NCBI GenBank assembly: GCA_014584295.1
Contig: JACTNC010000027.1
Span: forward strand, 2,501 to 66,500
Length of the DNA stretch: 64,000 bases
Origin: Verrucomicrobiota bacterium
GTDB taxonomy: Bacteria; Verrucomicrobiota; Verrucomicrobiia; Opitutales; Opitutaceae
Reading direction: 5' to 3'
In this document: positions 8,278 through 16,755 of the stretch, one piece after another
Position numbering within the stretch: position 1 is the stretch's first letter
Layout of the letters: each line of letters begins with the position of its first letter
Position numbers and translations under genes: made by a program
Notes under the pieces: generated by a model
Database searches by the model: none
What the model was told of the DNA's origin: nothing
Seen by the model: the letters and a program-made list of their open reading frames with translations, nothing else

Positions 8278-9714
8278 ATGGGATTTTTTGACCGATTTAC
8301 TTCAAGAAAGACGCCGTCTGCCGCTCCATCTCCCGCACTGGGCACACCGCTCCCGCCTCAACCGGTCAACACCGGAGATGAGGTCGACATCGATGTTCCA
8401 AACGAGCTTGCAAACACTCCTCGATCGATCGCCTCGATACTGATTTCTGCACGGGAAAAGCTGGATCAGCGCGACCTCCCCGGCGCGTTGATCCTCTACG
8501 AGCAGGTGCTCGCAACCGCGGGTGACCGCGCCGATGTGCTTGTCACCATCTCCGGCGACCTTGGTTCTACCGGACACGTGGAATCCATCGCCGAACTCAT
8601 CGCCCCGCGCTACGATGCGGAGCGGCACGGCCCAGCCACCGGCCTAAACCTTCTCCAGGCCTACCTTGCCACACGCAATACCACGGCAGCCCGGCACACA
8701 CTCGACATTCTTTTTTCCCTTCGGCGCCCCGATTTGGAGGAAAGGTTGCACGGCTTTTCAAATGCGCTCGCCGAATTGATCGAAGCAGAAAAGCAGGGGC
8801 GTCTTCCTCCGCCCCCGCAGCCGGGCTCAGCCGAGGGTGGTAACCAATCAGCGCCTCGCGGGCCCGCCTCAATCAGCCTGATCAGCATCAGCAAACCGAT
8901 CTGGGTGTACGGCCTTGAACCCCTCGCCGCACACATCCTCCCGCCAAAGGGTGACCGCCTCCGCCGCATCGCCTTCGCCCAGCTCGCGCTTCTCGGAGAT
9001 TCCAGGATCCATGCACTCATGCCGCAACCCGAGGAGGAATTGGGACGTCTGACGCGTGCGCTGCCCTTGTGGCTGGCAGAGACTTTCTGCTCGTGCCCGA
9101 TCTACTCACCCATCGCAGCCGTCGGCCTTGTCGGCGAAGCCAGGCACTATGCTCTCTTCCCGGCCGAATGGACCACCGAAAACCTCCGCCAGCTGGTCGA
9201 CACCTGCGCCGATGGGCTGGATTACATTTTTACGGGGGCCTTGCGGCAGGTGGAAGGCGACACCGAGGTCCTGCTCCGCGTATGGGAGGTCAAGAAGTTC
9301 CGCGAACGGAAGCAGTTTTCAGCCCGCTGGACCCCCGCCACCATGGACCTTGAACTGACCAAACTGCACCAGCACATCCGACAGTTCATGGAGTGGTCGC
9401 CCTTCCCCGCGGGTCAGGGCATGACCTACATGCCACCCGTATCCCCCCGCGCATGGCTGGAAGTGCTTGGCGCATCGCTCACGCTCTTTCTCGGAGAGAA
9501 GAACCTGCTGGCTCCCGAGCAGCTCACAACAACCGGCGCTGCACAGGCAACCGCCGCGGCACAGGCCGCCGGGGGAGAACGGGAATCGCTGGCATGGCTC
9601 AGCCTGCACGCCAGAGCCCGCGCGCTCGGGGTGTCCACGCCCACCATTCCTCAAGCCGAGATCAATCGCACCGCGCTGACCGACCAGGCGCGACACGTGC
9701 TCGGCGGACTCTAA
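8278..9714 (+). CDS. Conserved hypothetical protein, possible TPR-like N-terminal half
   Basis: 478 residues from ATG 8278 (MGFFDRF); a TTG four codons earlier is less likely. The first ~70 residues are Pro-rich and polar. Residues ~50-170 look like helical repeats (SILISAREKLDQRDLPGALILYEQVLA..., LLQAYLATRNTTAARHTLDIL), typical of TPR-like scaffolds. The rest is a globular domain with no motif I recognise (ALPLWLAETFCSCPIYSPIAAVG). No signal peptide. It sits just ahead of the DAHP synthase gene (20 bp gap), so the two are probably co-transcribed, but that gives no clear function. Confidence 0.7.
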   Translation: MGFFDRFTSRKTPSAAPSPALGTPLPPQPVNTGDEVDIDVPNELANTPRSIASILISAREKLDQRDLPGALILYEQVLATAGDRADVLVTISGDLGSTGHVESIAELIAPRYDAERHGPATGLNLLQAYLATRNTTAARHTLDILFSLRRPDLEERLHGFSNALAELIEAEKQGRLPPPPQPGSAEGGNQSAPRGPASISLISISKPIWVYGLEPLAAHILPPKGDRLRRIAFAQLALLGDSRIHALMPQPEEELGRLTRALPLWLAETFCSCPIYSPIAAVGLVGEARHYALFPAEWTTENLRQLVDTCADGLDYIFTGALRQVEGDTEVLLRVWEVKKFRERKQFSARWTPATMDLELTKLHQHIRQFMEWSPFPAGQGMTYMPPVSPRAWLEVLGASLTLFLGEKNLLAPEQLTTTGAAQATAAAQAAGGERESLAWLSLHARARALGVSTPTIPQAEINRTALTDQARHVLGGL

Positions 9715-9734
9715 TTTCAAATTTCGGTATTCCA

Positions 9735-10814
9735 GTGACGCCCGCCTCAACGACACCGATCACCTCTGACCTCCGCATTCGTGCGGTCAAACCGCTCCTT
9801 GCACCTGCCATTCTCGAGGAAGAACTGCCCGTGACGGCTGCGCAGAGTGCTCTTGTTCAGGATTCACGCCGCTCCATCGAGGCGGTCTTTGACGGCCGCG
9901 ATGACCGCCTGCTCGTTGTCGTAGGTCCGTGCTCCATTCACGATCCAACTGCAGCCGTCGACTATGCCCGCCGACTTGCCGCCATCCGCGACACCTTTCG
10001 AAAGGAACTTGTCCTCGTCATGCGCGTTTACTTCGAAAAGCCGCGCACAGTGATCGGATGGAAGGGTCTCATCAACGATCCCGAACTCGACGAATCCTAC
10101 CAGATCAACCGGGGACTGCGAAAAGCCCGCCAGGTCCTGCTGGACATCACTGCCCAAGGCGTACCAACGGCAACCGAGTTCCTCGATACCACCCTGGGCC
10201 AATACTACGCCGACCTCGTAAGTTGGGGAGCCATCGGCGCGCGCACCGTGGAGAGCCAGGTCCATCGTGAACTGGCTTCGGGTCTTTCGATGACCGTCGG
10301 TTTCAAAAACCGCACCGACGGCAACCTGCAGGTGGCGATCGACGCCATCCAATCCGCAAGCCATCCCCACTGGTTTCCCTCTCTCACTCGGGAAGGCGCA
10401 CCGGCAATCATGGGCACAACCGGAAACCGAAGTACGCACCTCGTTCTGCGCGGAGGCACCTCGGGACCGAATTATTCAGCGAAACATATCCACCAGGCAG
10501 CAGACCTGCTGCAGGCAAAAGGTCTGCCGTCGCGGATCATGGTCGACTGCAGCCATGCCAACAGTGGCAAGGATCCTTCCCGACAGCCTGCCGTTGCGGA
10601 GGATCTCGCCCAACAGATTGAAACCGGCGAATCCGCTATTGCCGCCCTGATGATCGAAAGTCACCTCGTCGCGGGCTCCCAGAACTACACCCAGCGTCCC
10701 TTGACCTACGGCCAGAGCATCACGGACGGATGCCTCGGCTGGAATGAAACGGAGCCCGTGCTGCATCGCCTCGCCGGGGCCGTGCGGACGCGGCGCAAAC
10801 TTCAACCCCTCTGA
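9735..10814 (+). CDS. aroF: 3-deoxy-7-phosphoheptulonate synthase (class I DAHP synthase)
   Basis: 359 residues starting at GTG 9735; no better start fits the family N-terminus (LRIRAVKPLLAPAIL). It condenses phosphoenolpyruvate and erythrose-4-phosphate, the first step of the shikimate pathway. Family motifs: VVVGPCSIHDP, YFEKPRTVIGWKGLINDP, PTATEFLDT, GAIGARTVESQVHRE, GFKNRTDG and DCSHANSGK. These match the AroF/G/H type and include the metal-binding Cys of GPCSIHD. The exact isoenzyme and its feedback regulator cannot be told, so the symbol is generic. Confidence 0.92.
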   Translation: MTPASTTPITSDLRIRAVKPLLAPAILEEELPVTAAQSALVQDSRRSIEAVFDGRDDRLLVVVGPCSIHDPTAAVDYARRLAAIRDTFRKELVLVMRVYFEKPRTVIGWKGLINDPELDESYQINRGLRKARQVLLDITAQGVPTATEFLDTTLGQYYADLVSWGAIGARTVESQVHRELASGLSMTVGFKNRTDGNLQVAIDAIQSASHPHWFPSLTREGAPAIMGTTGNRSTHLVLRGGTSGPNYSAKHIHQAADLLQAKGLPSRIMVDCSHANSGKDPSRQPAVAEDLAQQIETGESAIAALMIESHLVAGSQNYTQRPLTYGQSITDGCLGWNETEPVLHRLAGAVRTRRKLQPL

Positions 10815-10882
10815 TCCGGCTGCAGCCCGTGCGAGCAAGACCAAGAGCGTCGCCCGAGCCCGCCTGAATACCCCCATCCATC

Positions 10883-12361
10883 ATGTTCCGCCTGCCGTCC
10901 CTGGATGATCGAGCCCACTCGGTTGCCATGCTCGGAACCGAAAGCACGCAACTCGGCCAGGCGATCGCACCCATCGCGAAATCTCATCCCGGGAAGTCCG
11001 GATTTCATCCCTTGGCTGACGGACGCGACGCATTTGCCGCGCGATCCCTCATGGCAGACGCAGCGGAACGATGCCTGGACGTGCAGTACTACATCTGGCA
11101 CGCAGATCTCTCAGGACGGCTGCTCTTCGACGCACTTTTTCGCGCAGCGGAACGGGGCGTCCGTGTGCGACTCCTTCTCGACGACAACAACACCAACGGC
11201 CTTGACCTGGTGATCGCCACCCTCGACTACCACCCGAACATCGAGGTGCGCCTGTTCAATCCTTTCGTCATCCGGAAATGGCGGGCTCTCGGCTACCTTA
11301 CCGACTTCCGTCGCCTCAACCGGCGAATGCACAACAAGTCATTCACGATCGACAACCAGGTGACAATCATCGGCGGGCGCAATATCGGCGACGAATACTT
11401 CGGCTCGAGCGAAGAAATGCAGTTTGTCGATTTCGACGTCATGGCCATCGGCCCCATCGTCCAGGAGGTATCAGCCGAGTTCGATCGGTACTGGGCATGC
11501 TCGTCCTCGTATCCCGCCGACCGACTCCTGCCGCTGCCATCCCGGAAACAACGCGTTCTTACCCGACGACGCCTCATGCGGACGTCCTTTCATCCGGATG
11601 CCGCCCGCTACGGACGCACTCTCTCACAGCAGGCGTTTGTGAAGGACCTGCTGTCCGGAACTGTCGAATTCGAGTGGACCGACATCCGCATGGTGAGCGA
11701 CGATCCCGCCAAGGGACTCGGGCAGGCAGCTCCCGACACGGTCCCGCAGCGTCTCAAGGAAACACTGGGCACCCCGCTCTCCCATTTTTTCCTCGTCTCC
11801 GCCTACTTCGTGCCGACAGCGGTCGGTGTGCAGTTCCTCCAGCGCCTGGTTCGAGGCGGAGTGAAGATCACCATCGTGACCAATTCGCTTGAAGCCACGG
11901 ACGTCGCGGTAGTCCACGCCGGCTATGCAAAGCATCGCCGCACGCTTCTGAAGGCGGGCATAAAGCTCTACGAAGTAAAGCGGACATTCTCGGCGCCCTC
12001 GACCAAGGACCGCGGTCTCGTGGGTCACTCGGGATCCAGCCTGCACGCCAAGACCTTTTCAGTCGATGGCCGCCGCACCTACATCGGTTCCTTCAACTTC
12101 GATCCCCGCTCCGCACAACTGAACACCGAAATGGGTTTTGTCATTGAGAGCACCGCCTTGGCCGAGGGTATCGCATCCTATTTGGAAGGTGGCCTTCGCG
12201 ATCAAGCGTACCAGGTAAAGAAAACATCCTCAGGCAGGCTGAAATGGATTGAGTTCTCGCCGGAGGGGACCCGGGAACACAAGCGGGATCCCTACGCCAG
12301 CACCCGGCGCCGAATGGTCGTCGCCCTCGCGTCGTTCCTTCCGATTGAGTGGCTCCTGTAA
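10883..12361 (+). CDS. Phospholipase D family protein, cardiolipin synthase (ClsC-like)
   Basis: 492 residues with two HKD motifs: HNKSFTIDNQVTIIGGRN in the first half and HAKTFSVDGRRTYIGSFN in the second, each the HxKxxxxD core followed by the GG/GS..N element. LDVQYYIWHADLSGRLL and the region around LLLDDNNT match the ClsC (YmdC) branch, which makes cardiolipin from phosphatidylglycerol and a second phospholipid. No clear N-terminal membrane helices, which also fits ClsC rather than ClsA. Other PLD-family phosphodiesterase roles remain possible. Confidence 0.85.
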   Translation: MFRLPSLDDRAHSVAMLGTESTQLGQAIAPIAKSHPGKSGFHPLADGRDAFAARSLMADAAERCLDVQYYIWHADLSGRLLFDALFRAAERGVRVRLLLDDNNTNGLDLVIATLDYHPNIEVRLFNPFVIRKWRALGYLTDFRRLNRRMHNKSFTIDNQVTIIGGRNIGDEYFGSSEEMQFVDFDVMAIGPIVQEVSAEFDRYWACSSSYPADRLLPLPSRKQRVLTRRRLMRTSFHPDAARYGRTLSQQAFVKDLLSGTVEFEWTDIRMVSDDPAKGLGQAAPDTVPQRLKETLGTPLSHFFLVSAYFVPTAVGVQFLQRLVRGGVKITIVTNSLEATDVAVVHAGYAKHRRTLLKAGIKLYEVKRTFSAPSTKDRGLVGHSGSSLHAKTFSVDGRRTYIGSFNFDPRSAQLNTEMGFVIESTALAEGIASYLEGGLRDQAYQVKKTSSGRLKWIEFSPEGTREHKRDPYASTRRRMVVALASFLPIEWLL

Positions 12362-12479
12362 TTCTTCCGACCCCCGCCGCTGAAACGATCGAGCCGTATC
12401 GCCCCACCAACAAACGGTTGCCGATCCTGATATTTCTCCAACACTCTCTGAATCGCACCTCATTCGTGCACTTTCTATC

Positions 12480-12875
12480 ATGAAACTCTCCGCACTCTTT
12501 CTGATGTTGGCCTCGGTCGCGTTTTGCGATGTGGCAAAAATCAATCCCAAGGAAGCCTCTCAACTCGTCGCCGAAGGCAAGGCGATCCTCATCGACGTGC
12601 GTGAGCCAAAGGAATGGGCACAGACAGGCGTAGCCGACCCGGCACACCTCCTTTCGAAGAGCGATTTCGATGGCGAGCAGAAGGAATGGAAGCCTTTCCT
12701 CGCCTCCGTTGGAGAGAAACAACTTATCCTCTACTGCCATTCGGGTCGTCGCGCCGGAGTAATCGCCGAAGCCCTCAATCGCCTCGGTTACAAGGCGTCA
12801 AACGCCGGCGGGCTCGCCGACTGGAAGAAGGCCGGCCTCCCGACCCGCCAGGTGCAGGAAGGGGCGACCCAATAG
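12480..12875 (+). CDS. Exported rhodanese-like protein
   Basis: 131 residues. The N-terminus MKLSALFLMLASVAFCDVAK looks like a signal peptide. A single rhodanese domain follows: ILIDVREPKEWAQTG, the active-site loop LYCHSGRRAGV with the catalytic Cys, and AGGLADWKKAGLP at the end. It would act in sulfur transfer or redox handling in the periplasm. It is a stand-alone gene followed by a GC-rich hairpin (12892-12913). The substrate is not predictable. Confidence 0.88.
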   Translation: MKLSALFLMLASVAFCDVAKINPKEASQLVAEGKAILIDVREPKEWAQTGVADPAHLLSKSDFDGEQKEWKPFLASVGEKQLILYCHSGRRAGVIAEALNRLGYKASNAGGLADWKKAGLPTRQVQEGATQ

Positions 12876-12891
12876 CTCGTCCTCAGCGAAA

Positions 12892-12913
12892 GGCCCGCAT
12901 GCACAGGCGGGCC
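12892..12913 (+). terminator. Terminator-like hairpin after the rhodanese gene
   Basis: Stem GGCCCGC / GCGGGCC with an 8-nt loop, 17 bp after the stop codon, between convergent genes. No U-tract is visible. Confidence 0.4.
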
Positions 12914-12964
12914 GGCGCCAATCTCTGACGCCCCCGCCGGCAGGAAACCTCACCGCACGATCAA

Positions 12965-13429
12965 CTATCGGGACCCGTTTCCAGATTTCTTGGTTTTCTT
13001 TTCTGCGGGAACGACGATCACCGGGCAGCCCGCCTGCTTGAGGATCCGGCTCGTTGTACCTCCGATGATGAGATCGTAGAACGCCCCGTGCCCGTGGGAT
13101 CCTACCACGATGTAGTCCGGTTTCAGCTTCTTTGCCTTCTCGATGACCGCAATTCCAGGAAACCCAATCATGGCTTGGGTCTCCACATCGAGCCCGGATG
13201 CCTTGAGCGGAAGCGCGAGCTTCCTGAGGTCCTCCGCCATGGCATCCACTGTCAGGGCGGCAAACTCAGCGCCTTTTTGAGTCACGTACTCGCTCTGCGT
13301 GACAATCGGCGGAGGGACAATATGAAGTAGAAACAACCGGGCCTTGAGGAGGCGCGCAAGTTCGGCCGCTTCCTCAACGATCCGCTTACTGACGGGAGAG
13401 AAATCGATGGGAGCCAGTATGATTTTCAT
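12965..13429 (-). CDS. Universal stress protein (UspA family)
   Basis: 154 residues from ATG 13427-13429 (MKIILAPIDFSPVSKRIV), the usual UspA start; the frame is open for 15 more codons upstream but those do not fit the family. The nucleotide-binding signature is present: IVVGSHGHGAFYDLIIGGTTSRIL, i.e. the G2xG9G(S/T) ATP-binding form, followed by CPVIVVP. A cytoplasmic stress or metabolic sensor by family. It is convergent with the rhodanese gene and downstream of ctaB on the same strand. Confidence 0.92.
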   Translation of the reverse strand: MKIILAPIDFSPVSKRIVEEAAELARLLKARLFLLHIVPPPIVTQSEYVTQKGAEFAALTVDAMAEDLRKLALPLKASGLDVETQAMIGFPGIAVIEKAKKLKPDYIVVGSHGHGAFYDLIIGGTTSRILKQAGCPVIVVPAEKKTKKSGNGSR

Positions 13430-13547
13430 GGTTGTTGAGACAGTACCTGCGTTTCCGTAAATGTACATTCCCACCGGACATGGGTGGAAAAATTGGGGGA
13501 GATTGTCAGCCGGGACCTAGGTTTCCCGGCAATTGCGCCGTCTCCGA

Positions 13548-14480
13548 TCATGGCACGCTCCCGGGCACTGGCCACGCTGGAATCCGGTCGAGTAACAAGG
13601 CGACCATAAAGATCAGGAGATAAAAGAGTGATGCTTTGAATAGGCGGCGGGCCGCGAGATCGCGATCGGAGGCGACGACAAAACCCCACGCACGAAACAG
13701 AAATGCCATTCCCGCAATCAGCGTGATGACCCCATAGGTCGCGCCCAGTGAGCCCAGCCACCACGGAACAATTGAAATGGGCAGCAGGGACACGGCGTAA
13801 ACAAAAGACCACCATGCCGTATTGGCGCCGCAGGAATCGATCGCAGGTCTCAGCTTGAAACCCGCCGCACGATAGTCTTCACGATGCCGCCAGCCGATGG
13901 CAAAGAAGTGCGGCATTTGCCAAAACAGCAGCATTACCGCAAGAGCGACCCCGGGGGCAGCCCAGAGATGTCCTGCCGCTGCATTGCCGAGAAGGGCTGG
14001 AAGCGCCCCTGAAACCGCTCCAACCTCCGTGGCCCAAGGCGTCCGCTGTTTCAACGGGGTATAGGCCAAGCCATAGGTCACAATCGTCAGCGCTGCCAGA
14101 CCGGCCGCAATCAGATTCACCGTCAAGGCGAGCAAGAACACACCTGCAAGACAAAGGACCAGGCTCCAGGCAAGCGCCACTGCCGGAGTCAGCCTCAACT
14201 GCGGAAGCGGCCGGCTCTGGGTGCGGCGCATGCGCGCGTCCTGTTTCCGTTCCCACCATTGATTCAACGCCAGCACGCCCCCAGCCGACAATGCGGTCCC
14301 GATAAAGGTCGCTATCGTCACGTTCGCCACCGGTCGCGCCGTGCCGTACGCGACCATCGCCGTTATGACCGACATGAACGCGATTCTGGGTTTTGTCAGC
14401 GCGAAGAGCGCCCCGGGAATCGACGATCTGTCGGCGACTTCGGTGTCGGCGGCAAGAGGGGATGTGGTGGGGAAACTCAT
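13548..14480 (-). CDS. ctaB: Protoheme IX farnesyltransferase
   Basis: 310 residues from ATG 14480; the frame also opens at ATG 14522, inside the FNR-type box, which makes the downstream start more likely. UbiA-type polytopic prenyltransferase that makes heme O from heme B. The prenyl-diphosphate site is NQWWERKQDARMRRTQSRPLP with the expected acidic motif. YTPLKQRTPWATEVGAVSGALP and HFFAIGWRHREDYRAAG are also family hallmarks. It is divergent from the heme-copper oxidase cluster starting at 14581, and its product would feed that cluster. Confidence 0.93.
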   Translation of the reverse strand: MSFPTTSPLAADTEVADRSSIPGALFALTKPRIAFMSVITAMVAYGTARPVANVTIATFIGTALSAGGVLALNQWWERKQDARMRRTQSRPLPQLRLTPAVALAWSLVLCLAGVFLLALTVNLIAAGLAALTIVTYGLAYTPLKQRTPWATEVGAVSGALPALLGNAAAGHLWAAPGVALAVMLLFWQMPHFFAIGWRHREDYRAAGFKLRPAIDSCGANTAWWSFVYAVSLLPISIVPWWLGSLGATYGVITLIAGMAFLFRAWGFVVASDRDLAARRLFKASLFYLLIFMVALLLDRIPAWPVPGSVP

Positions 14481-14521
14481 CGGCTGTCGTGGAATGCTAC
14501 CTGAATGGGTGTGAGGAAACA

Positions 14522-14535
14522 TTGATCTACGTCAA
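14522..14535. promoter_or_regulatory. FNR/DNR-type binding site ahead of the oxidase cluster
   Basis: The palindrome TTGATCTACGTCAA matches the FNR/DNR consensus TTGAT-N4-ATCAA with one change (GTCAA). It lies in the divergent region between ctaB and the heme-copper cluster. A weak -10-like TAGACT at 14558-14563 is placed as expected for a class II FNR promoter with a start near 14570. That would leave a very short leader before GTG 14581. Confidence 0.55.
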
Positions 14536-14580
14536 TGCCGTGCACTTCGCCCTTGGATAGACTCCTCGGTAAATCACGCC

Positions 14581-15999
14581 GTGCCTCCCACCGCCTATTC
14601 CCTCTCCTCCCCGCCGGCAAACGTGCCCGCACCCGCCACCCTCCCGGTGTCGACCGTGGAGCGCGAGGGTTTTCGTGAAGGTCCGGCCCGGGGGTGGTTT
14701 CTCTTTGCAATCGGCAGTCTCGTCCTCGCAGGTCTCCTGTCCTTGATGCTCGTTGTGGGCCGCCTGCCCTTCCTCGGCTGGCTCTTCACGGACCCTCTGT
14801 TTTTCAGGCGTGCCCTCGTTGTCCATGTCGACCTCGCAATCGTCGTCTGGTTTCAGGCGGGCACCCTCGCCTTTCTCGGATTGGCGCTTGGCCCCAGGTT
14901 GCGCCGGGCCGGGGTTGGCATCGCCCTGACACTCTCAGGGCTGGGCCTCGCGGGACTGCTCTCTGGCGCGATCATGCCGGGAGCCATGCCCGTGCTTTCC
15001 AACTATGTACCCGTGATTGATCATCCGATGTTTTTTGCGGGCTTGATCTGCTGGTTCTCGGGCGCGGGCCTATTCTTCGCACTGGCACTTGTCACACCTT
15101 CCCGCACGGACGCCAAGGCCTTCGCACCCTCGGTCGTGATTGCCCTGCGCGCAGCGGCTGCGGCCAACCTGCTCGCCCTCCTGACCTTTGTCGCATCGTG
15201 GCTGACCACTCCCCTCACATTGCCCGCAGCCTACTACGAGTTGCTGTTCTGGGGAGGCGGACACGTGCTGCAGGTGGGAAATGTCGCCGCCATGATGGCC
15301 CTTTGGATTCATCTGCTGCGTCGTTGGGCCGGAATAGAGCTTCTATCTCCGGCGACAACCACGGCCCTGATGGCTGCACTCGTGCTGCCGCAGGGGCTCC
15401 TCCCCGTGCTCGCCTTCATGGGGACAACCCAAACGCTCTATTTCTCCATGGCCACGCACCTGATGCGCTGGACCATCTTCCCGGTCGTGCTGGTTGTGAT
15501 GATCGCCGGTTTTGTCCACGTGCGACGCGAACGCGCTCGGCTCTCCTTCAGGGATCACCGCTTCGCCGGCCTAGCCGGGAGCGCGATCCTCACGCTGCTG
15601 GGATTCCTCCTGGGTGCGATGATCCGCGGCTCGAGCACACTCGTACCCGGGCACTATCACTGTGCCATCGGCGCGGTGACGATTGCCCTCATGGCCGCCG
15701 CCTATGACTTCTGCACCTCCGTGGCATCGAAGCACACCAAGGTGCCCGAGCCCCGCTGGGCTCGGCTGCAACTGATCCTTTTCGGAACGGGTCAGGCCGT
15801 ATTCGGCCTCGGATTCGCTTGGGCGGGTGCCTATGGACTCGGACGCAAGCAGTATGGCGTCGAGCAGCATGTCCGCACCCTCGGCGAATATCTCGGCCTG
15901 AGCGTCATGGGGATCGGCGGTCTCGTGGCCGTGGCCGGTGGCGTCTTCTTCCTCACCGTCATGGTGCGCCGAATCATCCGGTGGCGACAGGCCGGATAA
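14581..15999 (+). CDS. Divergent heme-copper oxidase subunit I-like membrane protein
   Basis: 472 residues, about 12 hydrophobic segments, start GTG 14581. Heme-copper-like His residues are visible in helix context: VVHVDLA (about H82, low-spin heme), WGGGHVLQVGN (about H228, CuB position), ATHLMRW (about H293) and PGHYHC (H358 and H360, heme ligands). The usual His-His pair of the CuB site is Thr-His here, so one CuB ligand seems missing, and the Tyr four residues after the first CuB His is absent. It precedes a conventional subunit II and a second subunit I, so it is probably part of the same complex. An orthodox oxygen reductase role is doubtful. Confidence 0.7.
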   Translation: MPPTAYSLSSPPANVPAPATLPVSTVEREGFREGPARGWFLFAIGSLVLAGLLSLMLVVGRLPFLGWLFTDPLFFRRALVVHVDLAIVVWFQAGTLAFLGLALGPRLRRAGVGIALTLSGLGLAGLLSGAIMPGAMPVLSNYVPVIDHPMFFAGLICWFSGAGLFFALALVTPSRTDAKAFAPSVVIALRAAAAANLLALLTFVASWLTTPLTLPAAYYELLFWGGGHVLQVGNVAAMMALWIHLLRRWAGIELLSPATTTALMAALVLPQGLLPVLAFMGTTQTLYFSMATHLMRWTIFPVVLVVMIAGFVHVRRERARLSFRDHRFAGLAGSAILTLLGFLLGAMIRGSSTLVPGHYHCAIGAVTIALMAAAYDFCTSVASKHTKVPEPRWARLQLILFGTGQAVFGLGFAWAGAYGLGRKQYGVEQHVRTLGEYLGLSVMGIGGLVAVAGGVFFLTVMVRRIIRWRQAG

Positions 16000-16023
16000 G
16001 CCTTTTCTCATTACCACCCACCC

Positions 16024-16173
16024 ATGAACAACGAAGCGAAAAAACACCCCTGGCAGAGGCTGCTCGATAACCCTTGGCTGCTTCTGATCCTAGGCGTCCT
16101 CATCCCCGTCCTCTCCTACTCTGTGTGGGGCTGGATCGAACTGCTCCTGACCAAACCGGCACAACTGCCCTAA
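16024..16173 (+). CDS. Small single-pass membrane protein of the oxidase cluster
   Basis: 49 residues, ATG 16024 to TAA 16171-16173. A polar start (MNNEAKKHPWQRLLDNPW) precedes one transmembrane helix (LLLILGVLIPVLSYSVWGW). It lies 24 bp after the divergent subunit I gene and 12 bp before subunit II, in the same direction. Size and position resemble the tiny accessory subunits of heme-copper oxidases. No sequence family is recognised. Confidence 0.65.
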   Translation: MNNEAKKHPWQRLLDNPWLLLILGVLIPVLSYSVWGWIELLLTKPAQLP

Positions 16174-16185
16174 ACCCTCCTCACC

Positions 16186-16737
16186 ATGAGTCTGCGCCCA
16201 CTCACCGCTCCCTGGTTCCACGCGCCCGCCGGCCACGAGAAGCTCTGGATCGGCGTTGCCCTCGTCTGGTGCTTCGTGATGTCGCTGATGATGCCATACT
16301 GGCACTTCCGCGGCAAACAGAACAGCACCGGCGAAGCCTACACCGTCAAGCCCGACGCCTTCCTCGAACGTACCCAGAAGTTCGTCGAGACCAATCGCGT
16401 CGGCACATTCAAGAATCCCATCGCCAACGCCCTCGCCGCGGAACTGCCCATCGTCGAGCCCCCGCCCGGCGGCGATGCCTACCTCATCGGCCGCATGTGG
16501 CAATGGTACCCCGCACTGCGCCTGCGCGTGGGAGAAACCTACCGCATCCATCTCTCCGCACTGGATCTCCAGCACGGTTTCTCTCTCCAGCCGCTCAACA
16601 TGAACTTCCAGGCTGTGCCCGGCTACGATCACGTGCTCACGCTTACGCCCACCTCAAAGGGGGAATACACCATCGTCTGCAACGAATTCTGCGGCATCGG
16701 ACATCACGCCATGACCGGCAAGATCTTCGTTGAATAA
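16186..16737 (+). CDS. Cytochrome c oxidase subunit II with CuA site
   Basis: 183 residues: one N-terminal membrane helix (LWIGVALVWCFVMSLMMPYW) and a cupredoxin domain. The CuA ligands are visible: the first His in LQHGFSL, then CNEFCGIGHHAM with both Cys, the second His and the Met. This is the short, single-helix subunit II of B-type (ba3-like) oxidases. It accepts electrons from cytochrome c or a cupredoxin and passes them to subunit I, whose gene starts 18 bp downstream. Confidence 0.92.
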   Translation: MSLRPLTAPWFHAPAGHEKLWIGVALVWCFVMSLMMPYWHFRGKQNSTGEAYTVKPDAFLERTQKFVETNRVGTFKNPIANALAAELPIVEPPPGGDAYLIGRMWQWYPALRLRVGETYRIHLSALDLQHGFSLQPLNMNFQAVPGYDHVLTLTPTSKGEYTIVCNEFCGIGHHAMTGKIFVE

Positions 16738-16755
16738 CCCTGAGTCCCGCCTCCC

